A stretch of 64,000 nucleotides of DNA from Rebecca billardiae RCC1528 (GCA_965240325.2 OZ251229.1:372001-436000); one strand, 5' to 3'. Shown: positions 11,476 to 23,740, counted from the stretch's first letter. The notes: generated by a model not told the origin, from the sequence alone. Program-made: numbers and translations.

Positions 11476-14400
11476 CCCTCTCGAGGACCCGCCCCGGCCG
11501 GCCGTTACAGGGCCATTAGAAGGCGGTGCCTCTTACCTGATGCTCCCCCCCCCCCGACTCCTCGCCGGACATTGTTCGCGCGCGCGCGATCTCGATTCTT
11601 TGCCGCGGCGCGCGCACGCGTCCGCGCGTGCCGAAGCGGAGCAGGCTGGCACGCGGCGCGCGCGGACCAGCCGCCGCAGCACCCGGTCTCGGCGTCGTGC
11701 GACACCCGACGCCACGCCCCGCGACACTGCTGAGATGTCGAGCGCGCCGCGGCACGCCGCTCTCGACCACGACTCCATTCGGCGCAAGGCGACCGCCGAG
11801 CAGCGCCGCGCGCTCGGCAGCGTGCGCAGCAGTACAGCTTGCCCGTTCATCTTGTGAGACAGGCGCCGATGACGAGGCACTACTGAAGGCTACCCTTCTA
11901 CCACGATGGCCGCGCCCGCCTTCATGCGCGCGGTGGCGCGCATGCAGGCCGGCGGACCCTGCGAACCCGTAGAGGCTCGTGGCCGTCGGCACCGCGACGC
12001 CCTCGCACGGCCAGCGCGCGCGCCGAGAGTCGCTCGGCCCGCCTCCCGGACGGCAGCGCCGCCAGTTCCGCTGGGCTCGACCGTCCGACCACTCCACCGT
12101 TAAGCCCTGCCGCCACGGAACCGAGACGGGGGTGGTGACGAGGGGGGCGCTGTGGCAACGCGCTGCGAGTGCGCGCAGGGGCGATGGCCAGTGGCGTTGC
12201 CAGATGGTGGGGGCGATGCTACCGCGCCCAGCCAGCCGCCGCGGCTGAGCCGGTGCAGGTGAGCCCGCGCCCCGGTTGGCAACCGCGCGCGCGTGGACTG
12301 GCAACATCGCTCTCGCGCCGAGTCGCCAGCGTGCCGCGGACGGGGGCCGTGGGGCTGACTCCCGGACGTGGCGAACCCCTGCGGCACAGACGCCACTGCG
12401 CCCGCGCTGCCTGCCTGGGCAAGGCTGCCGTCGCGCCAGGCAGCGGCGGCCGAAGCGGGCCTGCTGTGCCGCGTGCATGTGCCGCGTGCGGCCCCGCGTC
12501 CTCGGCCTTGCCGTGCGGGCCGCGTGCGACAGCCAATGCGCGGCCGCAGTGGGCCCACGCACGCGGGCCGCGCCTTCCAACCGACGCGCGCCCCACCGGC
12601 CGGGCGCGTACCCGGGCCTGGCACGCAGCCCGAATGCGCTCGGCGCTCCTCGCGCCCCATGCCGCCAGACGATCGGCCGCGAGGAACGTGCCTGCTAGCG
12701 GACGCGGGCAATGGCGTGTGGGCCTGCCCGGCACGCCGTGCGCCGCGTAGAGGTTCTCGCCGCCTGCATGCTCGCAGCGTGGCGCCGCCCTCGCTGGCAC
12801 TCTGGCCGCAGCAACCGGGATTGGCGCCGAAGGAAAGTAAAGTCCGGGTGTGGGCGGCGGCCCCCGCCGCGGCCCGCGCGCGGCCGATTATTTCGCCCGC
12901 CCGGAAACATTGCTCGAGGCGAATGGCGGGCGGCGGCGTGCAGTTCGCCCCGGCTGCACGTGCAGTTCGCCCTTGCGCCGGTGGGCATGTCGCGGGCCTT
13001 GCACCTCTGTCGACAACGTTGACAAACAATGCGGCACCCAAGCGCAGACGTCAGTGTGCACGATCGAGGCAGTAGGCGTACAGACGCGATAGTTGCAGAG
13101 CCTTTTGTGATCATGCGAGTCATACATTGTCAGTGACTCTCGCCCAGGTCGTCTGCGCGCTGAACTGACGTTTTGACTGAGTGCCTCGAGATCGCCTCGA
13201 CGATGGCCCGTGCATTGCTTGAACACTCAACACAGTCCAAGCGGCCAACCAGACACACGTGCTCAGTTCCCTGTTGTACGCTCTGATGGGCTTACTTGAG
13301 GCGGCATGGCGCGCGCCCATACTGGCCCTACCTCGCCCGCACGCGCCTCGCGCGCTGGGCCGACCAGGTCGCGACGCACATGCGCAGTCACGGCTGAGAT
13401 TGCCCCGGCTGCCGGGCGGTGCCGCGCTCGCGTGCGCGCTGAGTCGCAGGCGCGGAGACGGCGACGACGAGCGAAGCGCGCGGGGCAGAGAGGAGGGCAG
13501 TGGCCTCCTACAGCAGCGCCGCCGGGCGCGCCGCCGTCGCGCGCACCTCAGCGCCCGCAGCGGCTCACGCCGTGCGCGCCACAACCGCCCCTCGACGGCG
13601 GCGGCGGCGGCGAGTGCCGCTGCGCCGCGGGAAGCTTTTGGACCCAAGCTCCAGCTGCAGCCCAACTGGACGTGCTGTACCCTGACTCCCCTTGCGCACA
13701 CAGCTCAGGCAGGCCAGATTGACGCCCTACTCGCCGGAGAAGCAGCGTTTATGGCGGCGCTTGGCCGCTTGCCGTGCAACGTCTCGCGATGATGCCCCGA
13801 AGCTCGCTGGCGCACAACCGTGGCGGTGGGCGCACGCGGCGCGCGTGGTGCACGGGCTGGGCTCTCAGACACATCCGCTGACGAATACTCCCTGCTCAGC
13901 GCGGGCCTGCACCGTCGCAGGAGGCTCACGGCCGCGGACGGCGTCGCACGCGCGAGGCTCTGCAATCCGGTGGGCGGCGCGCGGCGGTGTCAGTCAGCAG
14001 GAGCCGTGAGGGCAGGAGCCGCGCGCCGTCGCGATCCAATGCGGCGAAGCCCGGCTGGCACAGCCGCCTCGTCCGAGCGCCACCGCTGGCGGCGCCATTC
14101 ACGGTGGACGCTTCGGGCGCGCTCCGGCCACCGCGCCGCCGCCCGTCCGCGGCGTCGCAAGCCGACGTACCACACCGACCTGCGCCGTGGGCCGCGCTGA
14201 GCATCATTCGGGCAGATCTGAGGCGGTGCGCCTCATGAGCTGCGCGCGTGGGCTCCGCACACCGCTGTCGGCTCGTGCCAGCGTTGCGCAAGCACACACA
14301 ACGCGACGTCGACGCGGAGTCGGGTGTCGATCAGAGTCAGACATCCCGATCAGCAGTGGATTTGAAGCGCCCGTCGATCTTGAAAAAGAATTGAGTGCGA

Positions 14401-14500
14401 GAAAATCTGAAGTGCACTGAACTACCGGAAAAACCCTTTGGCCAACCGTGAACCGCCGACCGCCGTGCGTCCGCCGACAGCGCTGGCGCGAGCACCCTCG
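11476..14500. other. 3-kb GC-rich stretch without a supported gene
   Basis: Frames are open on both strands but compositionally biased (Arg/Ala/Pro) and overlapping. None shows a domain, and I could not chain exons with matching phases. A C homopolymer starts near 11546. The last ~100 bases, ending in a lower-GC stretch (GAAAAAGAATTGAGTGCG), form the likely leader of the first F-box/RCC1 gene. Confidence 0.4.
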
Positions 14501-15931
14501 ATGTCACCGACGACGCGCGCGCCCCCCAAGGCGCGCTCGGCAGCGGCGGCCGTGCGGCTGACCGACCTGCCGCCCGAGCTGGTCGCGTGCATTCTCGGCC
14601 ATCTCGATCACGTGCGCGACCTCGCCGCCGCCAACGCCGCCGCGCGCGTCTTCCGCGGCGCGCCGCTCGAGCACGCGCTGCGCGAGCGCGCGGCCGCGCG
14701 CGGGCACGAGGCCGCGCTGCCGGCGAGTCTGCCCGTTGGCGTGTGCACGTGGGCGGAGGAGCTGCTCGCGCGCGAAGGAGTTCTTTCGCTCGCACACGTG
14801 CACACGCACGTCGTGACTGCTGCCGGAGACGCTTGGCGGAAGGGGTATTTCAGCGCGTTTGTCGACGTGGACGGCGGCGTGCACACGTGCGGCGCACCGC
14901 TGGGCCATCCCGAGCTCAGCAGGGAGACGCCCGTGCTCGTGCCGACACGTGTGGGCTCGCTGGTGGCTGTGCGTGTGAGTGCAGTGGCTGCTGGCAGCAG
15001 GCACCTGCTCGCGCTGAGCGCGGCGGGCGCCGTTTACGCGTGCGGCAGCAACGACTGTGGCCAGCTGGGCGTGGGCGACAAGGCTGAGCGACGGGCGTTC
15101 GCGCAGGTGGCTGCGCTGGGCGTGGAGCTCGTCGTCGGCATAGTCGCTGGCAGTTGCCACAGCCTTGCGCTCACGGCTGCGGGCGCTGCGTTCAGCTGGG
15201 GCCACAACTTATACGCCCAGCTCGGCCACGGCGACACGAAGCAGCGGCTGCAGCCGACGCGCATCGAGGCGCTGGACGGCGTGCGCGTGGGCGGCGTGGC
15301 CGCGGGCAGCTGGCACACGCTGCTGCTCTCGATCGGTGGCGAGGTCTACTCGTGCGGCATGGGCCACGACGGCGCGCTCGGCCACGGCGACAGCGCGCAC
15401 CAGCCGCTGCCCGTGCGCATCGAGGCGCTCGCGGCCGTGCGCGCCGTGCACGTGAGCGCGGGCCAGTACCACAGCCTGGTGGTGGACGCGGAGGGTGGCG
15501 CGCACTCGTTCGGAGGCAATATGGCAGGCGCGCTTGGACTCGGTGACAAGGCGAATCGCCGTGTGCCCACGCGCATCGAAGCCCTGGCGGGCGTGCGTGC
15601 CGTGCGCGCTAGTGCAGGCTTTCACACCAGCGCGGTGGTGTGCGCGGATGGCAGCGTGCACGCGTTTGGGAGCAACCACTGCAACCTTCTGGGGCTGGGG
15701 CTGGGGCACCGAATGATTCACACGCTGCCCGAACGGGTAGAGGGCCTCGCGCATGCGCGCGTGCTTAGCTGCTCGCTCGGCGAACGCCACGCCCTCTACG
15801 TTACAGCGGATGCCGGTGTGCACGCGTGTGGCCAACAGTCGGGCGCGCTCGGCCTGGGCGTGGTCAGAGATGGCGGATTGCAGCCGACGCTTGAGCCGGA
15901 GCGCGTGGGACGACTGCGGCCCCTGCGCTGA
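14501..15931 (+). CDS. F-box / RCC1-repeat protein, copy 1
   Basis: A single exon of 476 residues. Residues ~25-60 (VRLTDLPPELVACILGHLD...DLAAANAAARVF) form an F-box-like helix set, which binds Skp1 in SCF ubiquitin ligases. The rest is a run of about seven RCC1 repeats, each with the GAVYACGSNDCGQLGVGD type of core, and should fold as a beta-propeller. I infer a substrate-adaptor role. It could equally act in chromatin or small-GTPase biology, as other RCC1 proteins do. The ATG at 14501 sits just before the conserved part; an in-frame ATG at 14438 would add 21 low-complexity residues. A paralogue lies at 26970-28379. About 165 bp around the F-box (14609-14774) differ from that copy at only one base, while flanking codons are clearly diverged. 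Confidence 0.88.
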   Translation: MSPTTRAPPKARSAAAAVRLTDLPPELVACILGHLDHVRDLAAANAAARVFRGAPLEHALRERAAARGHEAALPASLPVGVCTWAEELLAREGVLSLAHVHTHVVTAAGDAWRKGYFSAFVDVDGGVHTCGAPLGHPELSRETPVLVPTRVGSLVAVRVSAVAAGSRHLLALSAAGAVYACGSNDCGQLGVGDKAERRAFAQVAALGVELVVGIVAGSCHSLALTAAGAAFSWGHNLYAQLGHGDTKQRLQPTRIEALDGVRVGGVAAGSWHTLLLSIGGEVYSCGMGHDGALGHGDSAHQPLPVRIEALAAVRAVHVSAGQYHSLVVDAEGGAHSFGGNMAGALGLGDKANRRVPTRIEALAGVRAVRASAGFHTSAVVCADGSVHAFGSNHCNLLGLGLGHRMIHTLPERVEGLAHARVLSCSLGERHALYVTADAGVHACGQQSGALGLGVVRDGGLQPTLEPERVGRLRPLR

Positions 15932-16137
15932 GGCTGCACCACGCGCTGACACTCGCCTCGTACGACGAAGCGAGTGGACAGTGCAACGTCGCTGCCAGTC
16001 GGCAAGGCCGCTTCAGTAACGTTGAAACCACCGGCCGTCTGCTACATCGATTTCGAACCGTCGAATTCTCTCAGGAGGTTTCGATCACGACCTCAATTAT
16101 GACGACTTTGGCTGCTGATGGTTGCCTGAGCCGGGTA

Positions 16138-16205
16138 GTTTCCAGGTCTCTCTTCGGAGAGCGTGCGATGAAGGATGGCGCGGCAACCTGCCACCGTGAG
16201 CCTTA
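16138..16205 (+). repeat. Dispersed ~67-bp repeat with UUCG hairpin, copy 1
   Basis: The core contains TCTCTTCGGAGA, a stem closed by a canonical cUUCGg tetraloop, followed by GCGTGCGATGAAGGATGG and a CCACCGTGAGCCTTA end. Three further copies lie at 33519-33584 (+), 33722-33763 (+, truncated) and 56772-56838 (-). The family is either a short SINE-like element or a conserved structured RNA. No tRNA-type A/B box was recognised. Confidence 0.85.
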
Positions 16206-16537
16206 TACTAGAGAGTGAGTTGCAGCCGCCGCTGCACGCCGGCGGTCCCAGCTTCACGAATCACGACCATCACCTTCAGACGTTGATAGCCGGGTGCGGA
16301 CAGCGCGCTGCAGACTCGGCACTCGCTGATGCAGACGACGCCGCCGTGCGCACGTGCCAGCCCTGAGGACTTCTTAAATGAACTGCTCAGATTGATGGTT
16401 AGCTGGCAGCCGCAGCGTCATACTAAGACTCTTAGACAGCTGGCGGTCGTCATTACATTCGTCAAGGTAGCTGCTGCCGCCACGGTCCCGAGTGCTGCGG
16501 ACGCTGGGGCGGGTGGCGGGTGCAGCCTGCGTTGACA

Positions 16538-17200
16538 ACTGCGCAGGGCACGCATCAAGCGCGCGCCCGTACTGTCTACTGAGCCTCGCACCGTGTATGT
16601 AGGGCTGGTGGACGGCCGTACTGAACACTTGCAGGCGACGCCCGGTGCGCAGTAATCCAGTCGAGCAACACTGATTCGGCGCACCGCCGTCGAGAGTTCG
16701 GCAGCAGCAGGGCCAGGCAGCCAGGTGCCAACCGCGCAGGGCACGGCACGCATCAAGCGCGCGCGCCGACTGAGCCTCGGACCGTAGGGCTGGTGGACGG
16801 CCGTTAACACTTGCAGGCGAGGCCCGGTGCGCACATCCAGTCGAGCAACACTGATCGGCGCGCCGCCGTCGAGAGTTGCAGCAGCAGGGACAGGCAGCCA
16901 GGTGCCAACCGCGCAGGGCATGGCACGCATCAAAACAGTTGCAGGCGAGGCCCGGTGCGCAGATCCAGTCGAGCAACGCGGACGGCGGCGCGCCACTCCG
17001 TCGAGAGATGTAGAGAGTTGCAACCGCCGGGGCAGGTCGTTAGGTGACAACCGCGCAGGACACGCATCAAGCGTGCGCCTCCTGAGCGCCGGGCAGGAGA
17101 GCGGCCGTGATCAGTTGCAAGCGACGCCCGTCGTGCGGATCACTCGATCACTCGTCGAGCCGTCGGGATCACTCGTCGAGCGTTACAGATCGGTCATCCG
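16538..17200. repeat. Degenerate tandem array, ~190-bp unit, about 4 copies
   Basis: Units recur with the markers AACCGCGCAGGGCA..GCATCAA, GGCTGGTGGACGGCCGT, GTTGCAGGCGA.GCCCGG and ATCCAGTCGAGCAAC. Copies shorten and diverge towards the 3' end. Apparent Cys-rich frames on the minus strand come only from the repeat. Confidence 0.75.
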
Positions 17201-17494
17201 GGCACCCGGTCGTGAGGTGCAGGCGAGGTGCAGGTGGAGGACGGCAGTCGACAGTTGCAGGTGACAGGGCGTGAACATCTTGCTCACACATCACCCCGAC
17301 GGTCCACACCCTCGGTCGCAGCCCCGCGGCGCCCGCGGTGGCATCTCGACCTCCCGTCACGGCGGTCAGCCTGGCCCGAGCGCCCCCTCTATTCCAGGGG
17401 CGTTCCCCGCATTGGTCATACGCCAAATTGAACCACCTTCCTATTGAAACGACCTTCCTCCATTCGAAGCGGGTACATTTGAATACGGAAAAAG

Positions 17495-17521
17495 GCAAAG
17501 CCCCCGCAGCGGGGGCTTTGC
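17495..17521. repeat. Perfect 11-bp stem-loop
   Basis: GCAAAGCCCCC and its exact complement flank a 5-base loop (GCAGC). It resembles a rho-independent terminator in shape, but nothing in this eukaryotic context supports that role. Confidence 0.8.
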
Positions 17522-17866
17522 AGTTTGCATTTCAGGAGCGTGTGGCAGGATCCCGGGAACGCCCTTGACTTTGGAGCGGGCCCCTCTTGACGAGCGAGTA
17601 TCATCGCGGTTGCTGTCCAAATAATGAGCCGCCAATTAACTTGAGTCGCGTCGGCTATAATCGATCGACGAATACGACCCCTGCGTTGAATACTTGTACC
17701 TCGCAGCTGTATATTGAACAATACTCATGGCCGCGCGGGGCCCAAATAGCGGCAACTCAAGCAGGAAAGGACAAACGCATACCTCACAGGCGGCTCACAC
17801 GTAGATTGGCACTATCTACTGTCGCAGCAAATATGTGCGAAGACTGTCCCAACCACGGGTACGCGG

Positions 17867-17965
17867 GGTAAAAGCCGGCGATCCGCTGACTTTCGGAGTA
17901 AAACCCCTCGATCCGCTGACTTTCGGAGTAAAAAGCGTCGATCCGCTGACTTTTCATAGGGAAAA
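17867..17965. repeat. Three 30-bp tandem repeats
   Basis: Units start CGATCCGCTGACTTTCGGAG at 17879, 17909 and 17939; the last is degraded. They lie just upstream of the truncated copia element and might belong to its lost 5' region. Confidence 0.85.
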
Positions 17966-18066
17966 CTCCGAATTGTGGGCATTTTCGTATTGCTCACGCA
18001 CCTCTTCGCTACTCGTATTTTACACGATTAAGTAGAGTAGAATGTCGCCCCAGCAGTGCGTGGCGC

Positions 18067-18350
18067 CAGGGATGGGCAGATTCGCCGAATGGCCTCAACC
18101 TTCGCTTCTTCGCCGAATTCGCCGAATTCGCCGAATTCGCCGAATATGGCGAATTTCTGCGTATAGCGAACATTTCCTATCATCCCAATAGGCTACCGAG
18201 GGCTGCGTGACACAGTCAGCGGGCTGTGTGCGCCACGGCAGGCGCGTCAGGCGGTCTGCCGTGCATGCGGCGCCTATCTGCCTGTCTACTCAGAGTACTC
18301 TGACGAGTCGTCGGAGTCGAGGCCGACGGTCGCCGCCGCCCGCCGGGCCT

Positions 18351-18386
<36 letters not shown>

Positions 18387-18872
18387 CCTGCCGCAGCGTA
18401 GGCGATGGCAGCCTTCTGGGCGCGCTTGAGGTTGACAAGCAGCGGGACGACGAGGGCAGCTCGCTGGCGTCGCACGACACCTCGCCTGAGAGCGACGGCA
18501 GTGATGCCGCCGGCGTCCCCATGCGGGGTGACTCGGGCAGCGTGAGGATGACGAGGTCGAACCAGAGGCTGTTTCCGGTGAGAGCAGCGATGATGATGGC
18601 GACTGACGACGCTAGCGGTTGTCAGGCCGTGCGCAATGGGCTAGTCAACTAGCAACCCGTACAGCCATGCGCTGCCGCATGCGCCAGCTTACCGGGTAGC
18701 TAGTATATTACTATCTGCATTGAGGTGATGAGTCCGGGGGCGTCGCACACCCGACTGACCTCCCGGACAGGGGCATTCGCCACCTTCGCCGAATGCGCCC
18801 AGCCTTCGCCGTTCGCCGATTCGGCGAATTCGGCGAATTGAAAATTCGGCGATTCGCTTGCGCCCATCCCTG
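18067..18872. mobile_element. hAT-type non-autonomous element (MITE), 806 bp
   Basis: The termini are inverted: CAGGGATGGGC at 18067 and its complement ending at 18872. They are flanked by an exact 8-bp duplication, CGTGGCGC, at 18059-18066 and 18873-18880. Subterminal clusters of TTCGCCGAA-type 9-mers in opposite orientation (18080-18150, 18795-18855) fit hAT transposase-binding repeats. The interior has a short acidic open stretch (from about 18292) but no transposase. Removing the element and one duplication restores the copia gag frame, so it inserted after the retrotransposon. Confidence 0.92.
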
Positions 18873-18880
18873 CGTGGCGC

Positions 18881-21800
18881 AGACCGAACAGCTCACCGCC
18901 CAGATCGAGGACGCATACAGGCGTTGGACTCAGTCGCCCAAGGGACGACAGGCAACGCAACGTGACCCCAAGCGGGGCGGTCCCGCGCACGCTCTCAATA
19001 CTGAGGAGGCGGACCGCCGACAACCAGCAGTCACGTGCTCGCACTGTGGGCTACGCAACCACACCGCAGAGCGGTGCTGGAAGCTACATCCAGACTTGCG
19101 GCCACCCAGGCCGCCCGGTGCACCAAGGCAGGGCAACTTCAAGCCGCCCGCCAAGCCCGGCGGGCGCGACGGCAAGTTCATCAAAGTACCTCCGCCCCAA
19201 AAGCGGGCGGGGAGGCCGCGGGCCCAGATGGTGCAAGACGAGGACATCGACCCGGAACCCGATGACGCAGATCTCGAGCCGACGCAATACGCGTATCTGG
19301 ACTCGGGCGCGTCCCAATCATTTGTCGATATCAACCTCTGCCTGCTACACAATGCTCACCCGATCAGCATGTCTGTCAAGGTTGCCAAGCGCGACATTGA
19401 GCTACACGCATCCAAGGCAGGCGACATGTACGTATACTTACTCGACGCCGACTCAGACACAACCGTGCCGGTGTGCCTGGAAAACGTCGTCGGTGTCGAA
19501 GATCTCGATACTACTCTCTTTTCAGTCAACGCGTTCGCCGCGGTCGGAATGGTTGTGGTGTTCGACGAACGACCATACATCCGCATCGGCCCCAAGAGGG
19601 TTCATTTGCGCCCCGACAACACGGTCGGATTCAAGGCAGTCGTACCCAAGGCCGAGACAGCCATGCCGGCCACCGCGGACGACGTGCCACCAGACGTCGA
19701 CCCGATCAAGAACGGGCGGAAGATCACGCTCTGGCAATCCAGACTAGGATATGCCGATATCAAGCGTGTACGCGCAACCTACCGCGCGAACGACAAGATG
19801 TCGGAGGCATCGTCCTGCACGTACCAGCCCTCCGACGTTGCCAAGTTCAAGGCCAAGCCGTTCCCGGGCACACGTGAGAGAACAACTCGACCGCTCGAGA
19901 TGCTCCACAACGATGTCATCGGGCCCATCAACGGGCTGCCCGCAAAGACTCCAAGGTGGGGAACTCTATTCATCGATGATTTTTCCGGATACATGCGCTT
20001 CTACGACATGCAAAACAAGGCTGAAGCGCCGGAGAAGCTCGACCTCATGGCCAGCGAGATGGGAGCCAACTCTCTATCCGCCACCATGCAGAACAAGGGC
20101 ATCGCCGGATGCACCATTCACCTCGACGGAGGCCGAGAGTTACACTCAAAGAATTGGAACCGAGTCCTTCGCAGGTACGACATGCTATGCAACTACATGT
20201 CGCCCCCCCACACGCAGCAGCTGAACGGCGTCGCCGAACGTGGCCTCGGAGTCATCATGAATGACGCCAGGACAATGCTGTACCTCTCAGGCGTACACCA
20301 CAAATGGTGGTATTGGGCAGCCAAGTGCGCTGCCGCGCAACGCAACCTGATGAGCAAGCATCATACCAGCGATGGCAAGCTGGTTTCACCGCACGAGTTG
20401 ATGTTTGGCACCTCGCCCGGGCCCTTCCTGCAAAAGCTGAGAGTCTGGGGCTCGCCCTGCATCTACCTCGTACAGTCGATCAACAAGCAGAACAAGCTAC
20501 TCCCGCGCGCGCGGGAGGGCATCTTACTGGGATACGGATTTGACGGTATCTTCGAGCGAGGCGCCATCAAGCGATCGCACGGATACATCGTTTTGAGTGC
20601 CGACGACGGGAAAATCGTCATCACTCGGCATGTCAAGTTCAACGAGCAAGTCATTTTGGATCGAATCTCTACGCATTTCAAGGAGATCCGCGAAATTCGG
20701 GACCCCCTGCTGGCGTGTCACAGAGCGCTCGGCGACCCCCTCAAGGTGCAGATGCTGGTAAGACCCATGACAGCAACACCATCGAGGAGGGCGACGAAGA
20801 GTTTGCCAGCAGCAGCAGCGACGCCGACAGCGACTCTGAGCGCGGAGGAGACGATCCGCCATCGCCGGACGAGGAATCAGACGACGATGACAAGGACGAC
20901 AGGGACAAACCCGACGACGACGAGAAGGGAGATGATGGCGACGGCGACGACGGTGATGGAGACGGCCCCGGAGCTGGAGGCGGACCATCGCAAAGCAATA
21001 CGCCACCTCAGCCAAAGCAGCCTCCTCCCTCCGCCGATCGCCGCCCACAGCGGACTCTCAACATGACTGGCAAGTCATACTTCCCGCCGACACGGCGCGC
21101 GCGCGCGCGCGCAGCTCGCACAGCTCGCATCAGATATCCCGGTACCTACATCGTTCAAGGGAGCGATGGAGAGCAAGCAAGCATCCGATTGGACAAGGGC
21201 TATCATGGAAGAATACGAGGCCCACGACAGGCTGGGCACATTCACGCCCGTCATTGTTCCCAAAGGGAAAGCAATTATCCCATCGAAGCTGGTCTTCAAG
21301 GTCAAAGCCAATCCAGATGGTACCATCGAAAGGTACAAGGCAAGATTGGCGGGTCAAGGCTTCCGCCAGATTCAAGGAGTCAATTACGACGAGGTGTTCT
21401 CGCCTACTATCCGGTACGACAACGTACGCCTCCTATTGGCACTGGCAACGGAGCTACGAACACCAGAAAGACCTTGGGTCATCCACTCTGCGGACGTGAG
21501 TACGGCGTACCTACAAGCCCCATTGGAGGACGGCCTGAAGATCTACACTACGCTACCCCCGCTTTACCCGTGTGCCCTCAAGCCACCCGAGGGACACGTG
21601 GTCGCGGCTGACTGGGATATGGCCCTTCCAGGATTTCATTCGGAGTGCATCTTCGTCCGCACCTCAGGAGACATCATCGACGTCATCGCAGTGTACGTGG
21701 ACGACCTGCTTATTCTGCTGAGCAGCTCCCCCGACAGCGCAAGACCCAGCTCGATTATCGAAGAAATTCGAAAAGAATTCACCCTCCGGGATCTGGGACC

Positions 21801-22460
21801 AGCAACGACTTTCCTAGGCATGGGTATCGCCCAGGGCCCCAGGGGCCCAAGTCGACGACTATCTCCATGTCACGGTACATCACCGATCTCCGCAAGAGGC
21901 ACCGCACATGAGCGACATTACGCCCGTCGACAACCCATGCGGATCGGCTGCAGAGCAACCGACATCATCAATCCAGACAGACGATTCATCATCGTGCTCG
22001 TCGGAGGAATCAAAGACCTACGGAGCAATTGTCGGAGCGCTACTATTCATCATGAACACCTGCCGACCCGACATCAGCTACGCAGTCAATATGTTGGCAA
22101 GGCACATGGCGAGCCCAAGCTCGAGCGGCCTTACAGGTGCCAAGCAAGTGCTCAGGTACTTGGCCTGGACAAAGAATTCCGGCATCTCTTTCATCAAATC
22201 AACACCTACTCAGCCACGGACGGAGACGTTTGTGGACTCGGATTGGGCCAACGATACAAAGGATCGCCGCTCGACAGGAAGCTATATCTACTTCCACGCA
22301 GGCGGCCCAGTATCGTGGCGCACCTTCAAGCAGTCAATCACAACCCTCTCATCATGTGAGGCCGAATATGTCGCTCTCGCGGAAGGAGCCGAAGAGGCAG
22401 TTTACCTACGCGACGTCATCAGCGATATTCTCAATATTCCCAAGACGCCCATTGTGATCC
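18881..22460 (+). pseudogene. copia gag-pol remnant with several frameshifts
   Basis: Seen in order: a CX2CX4HX4C zinc knuckle (CSHCGLRNHTAERC, ~19035-19080); the protease active site DSGA at 19300; integrase with catalytic Asp at 19912, Asp at 20125 and Glu at 20236; an acidic linker (about 20730-21110); the RT motif YVDD at 21694-21705; and the RNase H DSDWAND region near 22225. The frame changes near 20740 (into the acidic linker), near 21115 (a CG dinucleotide run), near 21840 (GGGCCCCAGGGGCCC) and near 21905. The RT also lacks the usual segment between the ALKPPEGH and GFHSECIFV stretches. The element cannot encode a working polyprotein. Confidence 0.93.
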
Positions 22461-22639
22461 CTAACCCGGTGCCGCAAGCGACCAACGGTCCGCGACGTGA
22501 TGCCCACCGTGAGCGGATCACGCCGCGTCTGAAACTGCACCTCTCACTACACCTTCACCTGCCGCTCCCGTGCGGCGGCCGCCGACGCCTCACGAGCCGC
22601 CGGCTCGACCGAGCCCGATCCGCGCGACTCGGTACGCAC
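22461..22639. other. Spacer between copia break and TIR element
   Basis: Unrelated to the sequence that follows the same point in copia copy 2, so 22460/22461 is a true breakpoint. Nothing else was recognised. Confidence 0.5.
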
Positions 22640-23740
22640 TGCGGATATCCCCCTGCAACAGATAGGACTCAGTCCTATGCCATAGGACAAGATCACCAGA
22701 GCGCCAGCGCCTCAGTTCTGCGCGTACGATCATCGGTGTGGCTATATCGTACACACAACTCAACCGGCTATTGACACACACCGTCTCCGCCTGCCGCCAC
22801 TGCTACAGCGATCGGGCGCGCGCGCGCGTACGCGCGCGCGCGCGCGCTCGGTTGTGGGACAACCGTGAACCGGCGTCCAGGGACGGCCCCACAACCAGCA
22901 CATGACAGCGTCAGTTGCTCGCCCCTGGCAGCCGAGCGGCGACCCTGGGCACGGACGGCGCCGGCGGGTGCTCGCACCGGATGCCCGCGCTGCCGCCCGC
23001 ACCGCCGCCCACGCCGCCAGGCGCGTTGCTGCCCGTGGCACACCATTCTGGGGCGGGGCGAAGAGAGGGCAACCGCCATTGTGCGAGCGGCCACGGACCT
23101 CCCACGATGGTGGCAGCCGTCCTTGTGGACGATGAGCCCACGAATCCAATAGCGTGCGGGTCGAGCGTCGCGTAAATCGACTGCGGCACACGCATGGCGT
23201 GTCTACAGGTGCGATACCATCCACGCACGCGACATGGCAAGATGTTCCGGCTACCTCCGAGGCTTGCTCTACATGCGCGCCGATGCTCGATCGCAACCAC
23301 CTGACGCCGCGAGAGACCCGCAGCAGCTTGCGCGCGCAGCCCCGGCGTGACGTACAATGCCATGCTTGGCGAGGACCAAAACGCATTGTGGATGAACCTC
23401 ATACGGCTCCGGTCGAACACAGTGAACCACGATGTGTGAGCATCAAGCTGGGTGTCATCTACAAGTGCCACATGGCGGTCGGCGTTGCCGCCGTGGAGTC
23501 GCAAGGCGGCAACGACCGCGACGGCTTCACGCGCTCCATCCGTGGAGCCCAAAACATGCGGTGGTGGTCGAAAAGCACAACAAGCTCGCTCTGGCGGATG
23601 GTGGCGACACTGCTACCGACCCCTAGGTGCAGTCGTACCATTCGGCAATATGATAAAATGTCGTCTACTGAGTCGTCCAATGTGGCTGTCCTGTGGCATA
23701 GGACCCAGTCCTATGGCACAGGACAGCAGTGGGATATCCG
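22640..23740. mobile_element. 1.1-kb terminal-inverted-repeat element
   Basis: The ends are inverted over about 50 bp. The left end reads CGGATATCCC with inner TCCTATGCCATAGGAC, and the right end is its complement ending GGGATATCCG. The bases ACTG flank both sides (22636-22639 and 23741-23744) as a probable 4-bp target duplication. A 213-codon minus-strand frame at 22911-23552 fills the middle, but I see no DDE motif or known transposase. Possibly a non-autonomous DNA transposon; superfamily unknown. Confidence 0.68.

Larger units (their letters stand above)
15932..18041. other. Repeat-rich intergenic region
   Basis: No gene is supported. It contains a copy of the dispersed UUCG-hairpin repeat (16138-16205), a degenerate ~190-bp tandem array (16538-17200), a perfect stem-loop (17495-17521) and three 30-bp units (17867-17965). 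The AT-richer part after 17600 leads into the broken copia element. Confidence 0.6.
18042..22460 (+). mobile_element. Ty1/copia LTR retrotransposon copy 1, broken, no LTRs recognised
   Basis: Internal order gag-protease-integrase-RT-RNase H identifies the copia superfamily. The 5' end is lost: the gag frame can be followed back only to 18042, just after an in-frame stop. Its 3' end breaks at 22460, inside the RNase H region. A hAT-type MITE (18067-18872) splits the gag part. No flanking LTR or target duplication was found. A second 3' fragment lies at 29179-30231. Confidence 0.95.

Noticed and set aside
16138-16205. tRNA, snRNA or box C/D snoRNA call for the dispersed repeat
   Set aside because: GATGA resembles a C box, but there is no matching D box and terminal stem, and no cloverleaf or Sm site.
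17495-17521. Bacterial-type terminator
   Set aside because: The stem-loop lacks a T-run and lies in a eukaryotic intergenic region.
17867-17965. CRISPR-like 30-bp repeats
   Set aside because: Units are directly adjacent with no spacers and only three copies.
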